Of a stretch of 64,000 nt of DNA, positions 27,077-38,450 are shown piece after piece (within the stretch, counting starts at the first letter, position 1; every line of letters begins with the position of its first letter). Location: NCBI GenBank assembly GCA_035582835.1, contig JAYKAV010002673.1:375620-439619 (forward strand). Reading direction: 5' to 3'. Made by a program: the position numbers and the translations under genes. This DNA is from Phoebastria nigripes (taxonomy: Eukaryota; Chordata; Aves; Procellariiformes; Diomedeidae). The notes under the pieces are model-generated. The model worked only from the letters and a program-made list of their open reading frames with translations, searched no databases and was not told the origin of the DNA.

Positions 27077-27595
27077 TGTCCTGGTTTCGGCTGGGATAGA
27101 GTTAATTTTCTTCCTAGTGCTGTGTTTTGGATTTAGTATGAAAAGAATGTTGATAACACGCTGATGTTTTTAGTTGTTGCTAAGTAGTCTACTAGTCAAG
27201 GACTTTTCAGCTTCCCATGCTCTGCCAGGTGCACAAGAAGCTGGGAGGGAGCATAGCCGGGACAGCTAGCCCAACTNGCCAACAGGGTATTCCATACCAT
27301 GTGACCTCATGCTCAATATATAAATGGGAGACGTGGTCCAGGAAGTAGCCATCGCTGCTTGGGTATCGCTCAGCGGGTGGTGAGCAATTGCATTGTGCAT
27401 CACTCATTTTGTATATTCTATCATTGATATTATTATTATTATCATTCTTTTCCCTTCCTTTTCTGTTTTATTAAACTGTCTTTATCTCAATCCATGAATT
27501 TTACTTTTTTTTNNCCAATTCTCTCCNCCATCCCAGTGAGGGGAGGGGGGAGTGAGTCCGCGGTGTTTGGCTGCCTGCCGGGTTAAACCACAACA
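27077..27595 (+). mobile_element. Solo LTR of an endogenous retrovirus (family 1, copy C)
   Basis: A 519-bp LTR with an exact 5-bp target-site duplication GTGGC (27072-27076 and 27596-27600). It begins TGTCCTGGTTTCGGCTGG, the clearest 5' end of the family here, and ends GGTTAAACCACAACA. It is the sister of copy B in inverted orientation about 15 kb away. TATA (ATATATAAAT, 27317-27326) is intact, but the CRE is changed by one base to TGACCTCA (27302-27309). A (TAT)n stretch lies at 27426-27443 and ATTAAA at 27470-27475. Four N bases fall within it. Confidence 0.95.
27302..27326 (+). promoter_or_regulatory. LTR core promoter, CRE mutated, TATA intact
   Basis: TGACCTCA differs from the CRE palindrome at one base; ATATATAAAT follows after 7 bp. 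Basal promoter potential may remain, while CREB binding is probably weakened. Confidence 0.45.
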
Positions 27596-27600
27596 GTGGC

Positions 27601-30600
27601 ATAACTACCTGTTCTTATATATGGAATTTTCTAACAGATCATTTATTCCGTCAGAAAGCAGTAGTCTATCAAAACTAAAAGTTTTTGTGAAGAATTTTTC
27701 TAATTTTATTTACAAATCCTGTGTCCCCCCCAAAAAAATAAATCAGGAAAGGTTAAGATTTTTCACGCACAGGACAGAAATCTTTTCAGAGGCACAGGTC
27801 TAATCACAAAATAGCAAATGGTCCCTGAGTTATGGCATGCACATGAAATGGGGAGTGGGATGGGACAGGTGTAAATCCAGACCTCTCATATAACAAGTGG
27901 GTGTCCTAAGCTACTGGCCAGTGTGTGGTTTCTCTGTTTTTGGGAATGCCGAGCAAATTACACCCTGCTTCTCGTGCTCTTCCAGTTCACCCTTTCCTCA
28001 CTTTCAGCAGGTTCTGGGGCTGCTTCAAACAGGACACAGATTTGCCATCTTTATTTTTGGTAAGTGCTTAGCTTTTGAGTATTTCATTTGCCCTCTCTAA
28101 GCAATACTTATTCTGATCCTTTCCCGCATTTCAAAGGATTATTCTAGACTGGATTCAGAACCTGGAAATAACGTACATGCACAGCTGACAAGATACTGCT
28201 GGTTGGGAATTGTGTTGCCCTTGATATGGGCAGACAATGGGATCAGGCAGCCTAAAAAAAAATCCTCACAACTTTGATCACTGCTACTACTTTACTGAAT
28301 TAAAATTGCCGACCAGTTGTCAATAATAAAGTCAAGGGATCGTTTTTCTCATATTGCTTCCTGCAACGCATTTGTTTTTTCTTTTATCAGAAAGTATAAA
28401 AAACAAATGTAAGCATTCAGGATCTAATCTTTTCTATCTAATACCATCAGGTCTGACAGTGACCAGTAACAGATGTTTTATATGAAGGTCCAATAATGAA
28501 GTCCACAGAATGGCTATTTTATTTGCTCACAGGGGAAGTCCTTTCCCAATTCCTACCGACTGGTATTTGATTAATGCCTGAAGTATAAAGATTATATCCT
28601 TCTTTAGGTTTTTATTTTGGTTGTTTGTAATATGCTTGGGCATTCAGCTGTTTTACCCTATCAAAGATAAGCAGAATGTCTAAATCTATGTATCATTCTG
28701 TTTGCTTGTGTGAGTTCTTTCATTAACTTGAAAGAAAAACAAAAAACTTGTGAAAGAGTATGGCAATACCTTAGCTACCAAAAACTTACCCTAAAGGCTA
28801 GACATATGCAGCTGGCACAAGTTTGCACTGGGGAAGCTGGGAGCCATAGGACATGAAACCCTGCTGCAGGGATGTACTAAGTACCTAACAGGTATTTTAG
28901 ACCAGTTGTGCACAGGCCATTTCCCTCTGCAGGTGCAGATCCTGCCTCTTTTCTCCCATTTTCCTCCCTTTCTGGACAACGTGCACTCAAGGAGATGCCT
29001 GGAGAAATCCCTGTGCTGTACAGAGGGTCAGGCACACAGCCACCCTTGCTGCTCATGCAGAAGCCCCAAAAGAAGTGGTAATCCTTTCCCATACACAAAC
29101 CATGGCCAGCCTCACCCTCTTCTGACAATTATATTTTCATCTAATTTCACCAAATGTTAAGTCTTTCCATTTTGGTCAGCCCATCCATTATAGTACCTCA
29201 CCGAGTTCAACTACTACACGTGCCCCAGACAATACTCAGTGTTAATTCCTGCCCACTCACATCCCACCATAGAAGTCCTGGGGCCCCGACTCTGACACCC
29301 TCACTGACTCGGAGAACCGCCGCACTGCTCAAGTAGTCTTCTTGTCTGACAGCAAAAAAATTTTGATACACAGGAAATATATCTACAAACAATCTAGTTA
29401 AATCTGTCCACAGGTACATGCAGAAAACAAAAGGATATATTAGTTTTTCTCTTTTCAGGAAAATGAGCAAGCCATAAAAGCTGAAGTTGTGTAATCATGA
29501 CTGATATAGTGTATACACTGATAACATGTGTTGCAATGTTTACTGATGTACTATGAAATTTCAAATGACTTTTTTTTCATTAAAAACTTGATAGCTCCAT
29601 TGGAAGCAATGAGAACTACATGCTAATTTTACAAATATTTCCTGTCATCACTGCAAGACAGTTTTTGCATATTTTTCATTGAAGCGGCAGAGCAGAAATA
29701 TAATTTTAAACTTCATAGCCATTCATCTCCATTACTTTGTTAATATGCTGTGCCATTGCCACATCTCCAATCAACCGAAAAATATCCTGAATAGTAATAA
29801 GAAGATCAGCACCTTCCAAAATAATTGTTTGATCAGGTATGAAGCGTCCCTTTCATACTAAGTCTTTACATTAATGACTGGGTTTAATTAGACTGGTTAG
29901 AAGTCAGAAAGAAGCAATTTGTTCTCAGCATAATAAACTGCTAATTACTAACTGCACAAAAAAAAAGGTAATGGATAAAGAGGACTTTTGCTGTTAAGGC
30001 ACATAGCAGAACAANTTCCATTCCCCTCACATTTCCTACGTTTATTATAAACAATTGCAAGACTCTTTTCAAGGGTTATTGGTCTCTCTTCCACTACACT
30101 ACTCTGAGATAAAGAAGCAGCTTTAATGCCAACAGTGTCATTTCCATTCACATAGAGGGAGTAGAGGTATTTTAAGCAACATTCTCAAGACCAGTGATGG
30201 TAGAGCCTCAGAATTTCTATTTTGCTGGAATTTTTTTTTCTTCTCATTCAGAAACCAAGTAACAGACACTTCAAAAACTCCTGTAAGAATGATATTTGCA
30301 AGCACTGTTTGGGAAATTCTTTTCATTTCAAAATATGGAGATTTGGGGCCACAGAATGTCAAAGTAATCATGATTACAATAGTGAGTGACATTGTAATAT
30401 GATCTTAAAACAAAGGTAGCAGCTACTTAATAAATCTTTGAATATTTGATTTTTCTTCTTAAGTCAAAGTAGTTTCTACTCACCTTGCAGTGCCCCACTG
30501 TTTATTTGTACCACTTCAAACACAGTGATACTTCCTAGTACTTCCATGACACAATGAAATCATGTAGCAAATTAAAATGATTTAATAGAATTTTAAGTGA

Positions 30601-31473
30601 TTTTACAAAACTGAAAAAAATAATTTTTGGATTTTCCAAAACAAGACACAATTTAAAATATTATTTGGANTTGGTAACATTCTTTTTATGAAAACCTGGT
30701 TTTGGCAAAAATTCACAGCTACTCTAGTCATGTGTCTAACTTGGTGAAGGAAAACAGACCACAAATAAAACCTTCTTCTAGACATGTTTCCTACTTTGCC
30801 ATTAGTAGCTTCCAGTGTGAAAGCTGAGGATGCTGCTCTAAGCTCTAAGTCAAATTCTCTGTGGCCAAACTATGAATGTGCCTTATTCTCTTCTTTTTCA
30901 CTCGTGTGCCAGGTCACAAGAGCTCAAAGGTACTATTCTGACTGCTGAAGTCAGGGGAAATTCAGTGGAAGCAGGATTTCATCTGATGTACATTAAAGAA
31001 CAATTCCAGAAGTAGAGAAGAACTGAATGTCGGTGAGGGTTTTTTAGATGTTCATGTTTTGAAACCCAAGGAACAAAAGGTCTNTGTACAAGATGTGAAT
31101 TTTCCTTTGTAAAAGTGGAGCTATGAAGGAAAACACTTTTTCAATATAGGACCTTTTTTCTAGTTCTTCTTTTTTTTCTCTGTGTGTTTCATTTCCACCC
31201 CCCAGTTCATTCTGAGAAAGATTGCCAGCTAACATTATCTACCTGCTGGTAATCAGAGGGAATTGTATGAAAACAGTGCAGCTCAGCTCAATGACCTCTA
31301 GTCTAGCTCAGACCCTGGAGCTCTCAAGCAGTACAGAGCCCTGCAGAAGCAATCCCACCCTAACACAGGGATGGGAATCCCCATGACGGCCATCCCTGTC
31401 CTTCCTTGGGGGGGGGGTATCACCCGTGTTTGCATCCCAGGGGGGCAGTGACATGGCCTTCTTTTCCTGTGGG
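27601..31473. other. Unique non-coding DNA
   Basis: AT-rich, with no gene or named repeat recognised. Frames are under 90 codons. A G10 run lies at 31408-31417 just before the CR1 fragment. Confidence 0.6.
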
Positions 31474-31812
31474 ATAATTCAGGCTGCAAGGGGCCTCAGG
31501 ACGTCTCTAGTCCAACCCTCTGGCTGAAGCTGGTCCAGCTCTGGGGTTAGACCAGGCAGCTGAGGGCTTGGTCCAGTCATGGCTTGAAACCCTCCAAGGA
31601 TGGAGATGGCATAGCCTCTCGGGACAACCTGCTCCACTGCTCATGGGGGAAAGGTTTCCCTTTATACCCAGTCAGAACCTCTCTTGTTTCAATCTCTGAC
31701 AGTTGTCTCTTGCCCTCCCGCCATGCAGCACCGTGAAGAACCTGGCTCTGTCATCTCAAAAAGCTCCTCTCAGGTATCAGAAAGCTGTCGTTAGATCCCA
31801 CCCCAAGCCCAA
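31474..31812 (-). mobile_element. CR1 LINE 3'-end fragment
   Basis: The plus strand begins with an ATTCAGGCTGCAAGGGGCCT-like block followed by TCTAGTCCAACCCTC. This is the reverse complement of the well-known avian CR1 3' region. The remainder (Trp/Leu-rich coding remnant, then TCAGGTATCAGAAAGCTGTC) also follows CR1 order. It is 5'-truncated, as nearly all avian CR1 copies are. The terminal octamer repeat is not clearly retained, suggesting decay. It encodes no intact protein. Confidence 0.85.
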
Positions 31813-34269
31813 GTAGCATGCTAAAGGAGGGCATGCAGGCTCTAGTGAAGCAGAGTCCACATGCTATCAATAAAATAAGTTCTGTTATCAAGTCTCTTCA
31901 ATGATGGTGATTTCTTGGCGGGGGGGGGGGGCAAAGCCCCACAGTAAATTATGGAAAAGCAACCCACTCAAACACAAGGTAGAAAACAGGAGTATGTCCA
32001 GCAGAGCTCTCTCTCAAAACACTAATTGGAATTACGGTTCTAAAATTAAGTAATTGCATACATGGTAATTCTTAGTATAGAAATTGATTATTAACATTAG
32101 GAAGAGTACTGTGTGGCTGTAGAAAAACACAGACACATTTCTTATGTCTCATTCTTTCATGCTAAGATACCTATGAATGGCACTCTAACGGGTCTGGTTT
32201 TTTCCAGGTGCCCACGAGCAGTTCAATGAGTTTGACCCTAATCATAAGTTCAAAATAGCATGACAAATGCAGAAGCATTATTCATCCTTCATGAGCTTAG
32301 TCTGATTATTTTGTGTAGCTTATTGTTCAGCTATGAGTTCAGGAAAAAGGCACAAATGAGTAGTACATTACCTTTTTAAAATAATTTTAATACTGACACA
32401 AAGAAATGCATTTCAAGTTATTACTATTGCAAAGGATCTACCCAAGGACTGACTTCACCTGGCCCGTCAGATCCAGAGCAGAGAAGCTTTAAATTTTTTT
32501 GGTCTTCGCTTGGTGTTGACTTTAGATAGTAGAATATCCCTTGGCATAAATTAGAGGATCCTATCTGATTTGTAGAAATTCATTGCATTGGCTAGACCAC
32601 CTGAACGCAGCAAGCTCCACTCATATGCTCTCCTCTGCTTTGATGATCCTCCAGCCAAGTAGGCTGTCATACAGGAGGAAAATTCTCCCAAAGAAAAGAA
32701 GTCCTGGTATCCCCCTTTGACAATAAAAATGCCTTCGTTGTGCCACTCCGTCAGCTGCAAGGGACTACAGCTTCTGACTGGATCAGATTAGGTTTCCTTT
32801 AGGAAACCTGCATCCCCCAGACTTATTATGTCTTGTTGCTAAGGGCTCCTTTGGGCAAAGGATTCCCCAAGCTCTATAAATAGCAGTGCAGTTGGATCCT
32901 AAGCATTATGCTTTACTAATTTAACTAGGACAGTGGTTTACAGTTCACCGTCTTAATTCACCATCCGATCCATATCTGAAACTGTCAGAGGGACCAAGAT
33001 GGAAAATTCTTCAGTTCCTGATATTACCATGATTTAAACATGTCTTCTCCAGAAACTACTTTCATGTCTTTGTCTTTATTAAATGCATTCTTTTATTTAA
33101 AATATAGTTACTCTTCCAACTGTTGGATTTGTTTTGCTATAGTAAACTAGAGCAACAAAAAGAGGGGAAAAAAAAAAAGAGTAAAAGAATAGCAGCTAGT
33201 TCTTTGTGTTCCCACTGAGCCACAGCATAAAGTCACAAAGGAAATCCAGGATATAGACTCCATTAGCAGATTGCAGGCTTTATAGGTCTATCTCCCACAT
33301 GCAGTGTTAAAAATATATCCTATTACAAAATGTCTGTGGCTTTGCTGCTGAAAGCAATAATTAGCAAGGCCTGTGATGAAACATAATAAGTGTCTAAAAT
33401 GAATGGGAACTGATTATGTTGCTGTTGTCCGGGCACTTTCATTGACTATAGCATCCTAATGGTACTTCCCGTAAGACACTGCATTCTTGCTCTCAGTGGA
33501 GCATATCAGGAAGATAGCCTTGCCACCCATTTCCTTTCACTTCTCTTGTTCTTCAGTCCTAATGTTGAAAACCATTCTCCATGGGAATGACACAGGTTTT
33601 AGAAACACGATAAGCAGGTAGACAGGTGGATAGATAAGCATTTAGAGTTTTGTGCAGAAACCACTGGGCAAATAGGCAAATGTTTGATAGTTAGTTAGAG
33701 GGCCATGCCAGGTATCCTCATCAAAGAAGGCAGAAAACATTCTGGTATGTCAAAATTCAGACACTTTACATCCTTCAAACCAAAACAAATAGCATGTCTG
33801 GAAAGTCTCACTGCAGTGGGTTGTAACTCAAATCATCCACCAAAACTCCACGTAATGGTGAAAAAACTTTAAATATTGTATATCTTCAGTATTCCTCAGT
33901 AATCCAGGTGTTTTTACCACTGAGATGGCCAGATGATGAGGGTGAGCTCCTTTACAGCAGAGGAGGAATTCAGCCCTCTGTCTTCAGAGGGCTGTGCAAT
34001 GATAAACAAAAATCCCTCATTACATCCCTGTGATAACTGCTGCACAGAACTTGCTTAATAAGAACCAGAATCATTTTCAGCCATGGGAGGAAAGTTGGCA
34101 ACACACAGAGCTGCTAATGCCTTGGCCCATCACAGGCTACAAAGGTTCATCAGGCATCTCTCAACTTCCAGGCAAAGCAAAGGGTGTTGTCGGCTTGCCT
34201 TAACTGATGCTATGACAATGCGCTTAGATCAAGCTGGCTGTTTTAAAAGAACTACAAATAGATTGTTTC

Positions 34270-34340
34270 ACATATATATACACACACATATATATATGTA
34301 TATACACACATCTGTATACACTTATGCATACGCACATACA
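34270..34340. repeat. Mixed (CA)n/(TA)n microsatellite
   Basis: Alternating purine-pyrimidine runs: CATATATATACACACACATA, then further TATG and CACA units. Such tracts favour Z-DNA or cruciform structure and are commonly length-polymorphic. Confidence 0.85.
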
Positions 34341-36268
34341 GAGATTATACAGGTTTTTTTATACAGGTATGTGAAAGCCATCTTTCTCTCTCTAGATAAA
34401 TATACATTTAAGTGGGAATGTATTTTAGTCTTTATTTTCTCATATCTCTTTGTTTAATTTAGTGTAATGTTCTTTAAATAATGAAGCCTATGAAGAGTTA
34501 TGTTGTCTAACATGTTTTAATTCAAAGTTTACACAGTAGAATTTGCCTCTGTATAATCTGACATTAAGGTAAAAATTCAGGTCACGCTTTCCTCACAGGG
34601 TATTTAAGTCTTGGGGATCTCTTACAGGATCGCTTACCTTCCACCCAAGACATTCTCCCTTGGGAGAGCTGCCCCTGCGCCTTTGCAACCCACCTGAAGT
34701 TGTGGTGAATCACATTGAAGCAGCATGTCCTGAGAGGAACACATCCTGTTAAAAGGGCAGTTTCTTCCAGCCAAACTTCNTCAAGTGGGCAACATGCAGG
34801 CATTTTGTGGTTTTTTAGCGAGCTTTAGAATACATCTGGTGTATGTGCAGCCCTAAAATAGCTCTTCCCTGTGTCTGGGGCTCACTCCATTGGGTCATGA
34901 ATTTTAAGACTTTTGTACCCAAACAGAGCCCAAGCAGTGCTTCTGCCTGGGGTTTTAAGGCACAGTCTTAGTGTGCAAATCTTCTGCCGACCACCACCGC
35001 AGTATGAAGGTTGTGATTCTGCTGCAGAAGTGAGACACGCCCAAGGATCCTGTTTGAAGAAGCACAGCTGCAGTAGGGGACAGACACCTCAACTTTTTAG
35101 AGGGGTGCCATGGGGAAATCCTCATGTTTTGGTGACAGTTTAGAACAAGACCCTAAAACACCCTTATTCCTTTCTTAGCAATGGGAGATGGTGGACCATA
35201 CAGACTTCCCATGCAGCCTCTGCCTCTGCTCTCTGGTGGCCAATGACTTGCCGAGTGCCATTCATTGTCCCCTCAGTGTCCCGGTCCCCCATCCAGCAGA
35301 ACACCACTCATCTTCTGAGCTCCAAAGGCTCCATTGTCTACTCCAGGCTGCCTTGATTTGCCTATGACAGTTGCGTAGCCGTATCAGCCACTCTACTTTC
35401 AACACGCTCTTCTTCTTCCTTGTAGCTTTGTCCATCTCTTTCTATAAATGTTGTACTTTGTTCAAATGTGAGACATTATAATTTGATAGCAGTTGTCAAG
35501 TACAGACCACACCACATATTGAAGAATCACAAGCAAGAAGAATGGGAAGAGACATCAAGAGCAAGACAAACAAAAACAGACAAATAGGTGCATGTCAGAA
35601 AAATTACCGGTATGCTAAACATCCTTGTCTTCAAGAAGTCTGGTATTAGATTCACGAAGGTTATGTTTGCAGTCCAGATCCCCCTGAGATTAACAATGAA
35701 TTCCAATTCACCGAAGCAAAAGTTGATTTAATTTTTGAAGACGGCTATGTTGTTTATGCTTCAGCAGAAGTTCAGGCAATTTTTTTCTAGATAGTTGTTC
35801 TCAACGATATTTTTACAGAGTGAAAATTATTCTCTTTAACTGCTTACATTGATTGCAGAAGTCAGCAACTTTCTGGATCTCCTCAAATACCTCTAATCTG
35901 AAAAATTACTATAAAGGTGATATCATAATATGCCTTCCTCATCTTCTCTACTTGGTTTCTGATATCGGTATAGTTAATTATTAAAATGAAAAGTACTGAA
36001 TCTCTCACATCTTCAGAAATGAGAGGGCTTACTACAGATAGTGAAAATGTGTCCTTCTGAATTATGATGAGTAAAAGAAAAATGCACTTTGCAACTCAAG
36101 GAGAAACTGTAAGTTCTATTTATTTTTTCACATTATTTTTTTCTTTAACATGAGCACAAATGAGTTATATATTTCTTGCTTCCAGAGAATTTTAATCATA
36201 ACAGTAGTAAAAAAATTTTAAAAATAGAATCACCAAGGAAAATACAGCTAGTCTCTGAAAAAAAACAA

Positions 36269-36286
36269 TTTTTTTTTTTTTTTTTT
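36269..36286. repeat. Poly(T) tract, 18 bases
   Basis: Uninterrupted T18. It could be the reverse-strand tail of an old retroposed sequence, but no flanking source is recognised. Confidence 0.9.
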
Positions 36287-37734
36287 CTGAGTATAAGTTG
36301 CTTCCTGCATAACTTAGGACTTCTGTGGAAATGGGCATAATTTTTCCAAGGAAAGAAAATCTAAGAAGTTCATCAGTGGATGAAATTGGTTTAGTTCCCT
36401 TTTCTACAGTAGACTTCAGTTTTCTTAAGTAGAAGGAAAACAATTCACGTCACATAAAGGGCACAGTGTAGAAAGTGTTTGGTGCATATCATTCCTCAGT
36501 GATACAAAGCAAAGATAAATGAGACAGCTGGATTTTTTGCTTTTTTGGNTTTTTTACTCCTTTTCCAGCAACTTTTTCACATCAAAATGGAGACTCAGAT
36601 GTTCCTGAATGACAATGGAACAATAAGAATCAGAAAATTCATCCCAGTCTATTTAATGTACTGCTCAATGCTAATTACAGCCAACTATACTCTGCTCCTT
36701 TCTTCCAGATTCAATAGACGGATGCTGGCATAAAAGTTATTGACTGTATAAAGGTTATGTTGTGGCCAGGTATAGATTATTTCAATTCAGAAATGCGGTA
36801 ACTTGAACTGTTTCAGATGCTATTAACCTGCCCTTTCCTATTATAGAAAGCAAGAAAATTTATAAAAATCAACCCAAAGCTTATGTAGCTCCAGGCAATG
36901 TAGCTACATAGTATGAAGTGCAATGTAAAGAAATACATTCAGGTGTTTTGAAAGGCCCAGAGGCCTGAATCTATGCCATAAATCAGAAGAATAAGTTCTG
37001 CTACAGAAAATAGATTTCTGCTTAATTTCAAGTAACACTCAGACCTTTAAAATTTATACCTCCATTCTCAAAACGACAACAGAAGAGAGTTGGAGATTGC
37101 TTGTCATTACAGGTCTGGTGTGCGGGCTGCAAAGCCTATCGTCATTATATCACACTAATATAACCTGACGACGGTGGCCACATTTGCATTTTCCACATGA
37201 CACATACTATTTTTCTGTAACCAGAGAGACAAAATTCATCTGATGAAATAGTATTATTCGTGATGACTTTATATAACAAGTATTTCTNGGTATGTACCAC
37301 AGTGCATTCCATGTATTATGGATGATTTTGCTGTTAATCAACAGATTTTCAGTTTGCCAGAGAAGTCAAAATTGACATATGATAGAAAACCATGGGAGCC
37401 CTTTTATCAGGCAAAGCTTAGTACGTCAGAAATTGTTTCTTTTCCCAAAGAGACCAGTAAATTGTAAAAGGCAATNGTGGATGTTCCAGAGAGCCAGTCA
37501 TCCAGGGAAAATTATTTACAGCACTTACTGACTGCAAAAGAGTTGTATATTTTTGCTGCCCCCAGGATGATTGAAACCATGAAAGATCAGTTTCACAAAG
37601 AGCCACAGTGGGATATAATTTAAACAACCACAACAAAACATCTCCTAGTGTATCTTCCCCATATTTTAAACTGGGCTTCACTTTTACATCTTTCCAGTTC
37701 CATTTCTAAAGTACTCAACATAAAATCGTAAGAA

Positions 37735-38450
37735 GGATTAGGCCAAGAAAAGTCTAGCCAGCCCTGTGTCCTCCAGCAGTGCCCAGGAGGGCTGGTGACA
37801 TAAAAGCAGTATAAAAATTTAACAATAACAATTATTTAGCAATATTAACATACTCAGAAATAATTTCTCAAAATACTCTTCCAGTCTTCTGCAACTTGTG
37901 GCCCGGAGACTTCCTGAGCAGGGACATGGTCTTTGCCTTTGGTAGTCACTAATGCATTTTTTGCCACCTTGATTTGTCCAGCTGCTTCTTGACCTCATGC
38001 AAACTTTTAACTCCACCACATCCAATTGTAAGATTCATGATTTACATACGCAACATGTGAAAAACAGTTTCCTTTTTCTTGTTTTAAATCTGCCACTTGC
38101 TAGTTTCATTAGATCCCCCTTGTTTCTTGCACTGAAAGAGACGGGGAAAATCCATTCCTTGTTGAAGTTCAGGTCAGTCAGCATATTACCTGTGCTGTGT
38201 CCCCCTCAATTTCCCATCTGGTGAGCCCTTAGTCTATTTAGTCATTCCTCATTTAAAACCACTCCCCACCTTTGGCCCTTCTCATTGCCTTCACCGGATC
38301 CTTCCTACTTCTACTTTATCTCCTCTGAGATGGAGACTAAGANCTCTATTAAGTGTTCAAGATGCAAACACCCTATAGATTTATACTGTGCCATGATGAC
38401 GATGCTGTTTTGCCTCTTCTCCTTTCCTAATACTTCCCTACACTTGGCAT
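37735..38450 (-). mobile_element. Ancient CR1 LINE, ORF2 C-terminus and 3' region
   Basis: The plus strand matches, in order, blocks of an old archosaur/turtle-type CR1 read in reverse. These are CCAGCAGTGCCC near 37775, CTTCCAGTCTTCTGC near 37880, ACTAATGCATTTTTTGCC near 37948, TTTTAAATCTGCC near 38080, CTAGTTTCATTAGATCCCCC near 38100, GAGATGGAGACTAAG near 38327 and TGTTCAAGATGC near 38353. The last two flank the site of the HLEYC-like stretch of CR1 ORF2 on the minus strand. The copy is badly diverged, with many indels, and is inactive. Recognition is from recalled consensus sequence; boundaries are approximate. Confidence 0.75.

Larger units (their letters stand above)
31813..37734. other. 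Unique non-coding DNA with microsatellites
   Basis: AT-rich. It contains a G12 run (31920-31931), a mixed CA/TA array (34270-34340) and a T18 run (36269-36286). About 33310-33480 is a complex, non-repetitive segment that has the look of a conserved non-coding element (see findings). No gene is recognised. Confidence 0.55.
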
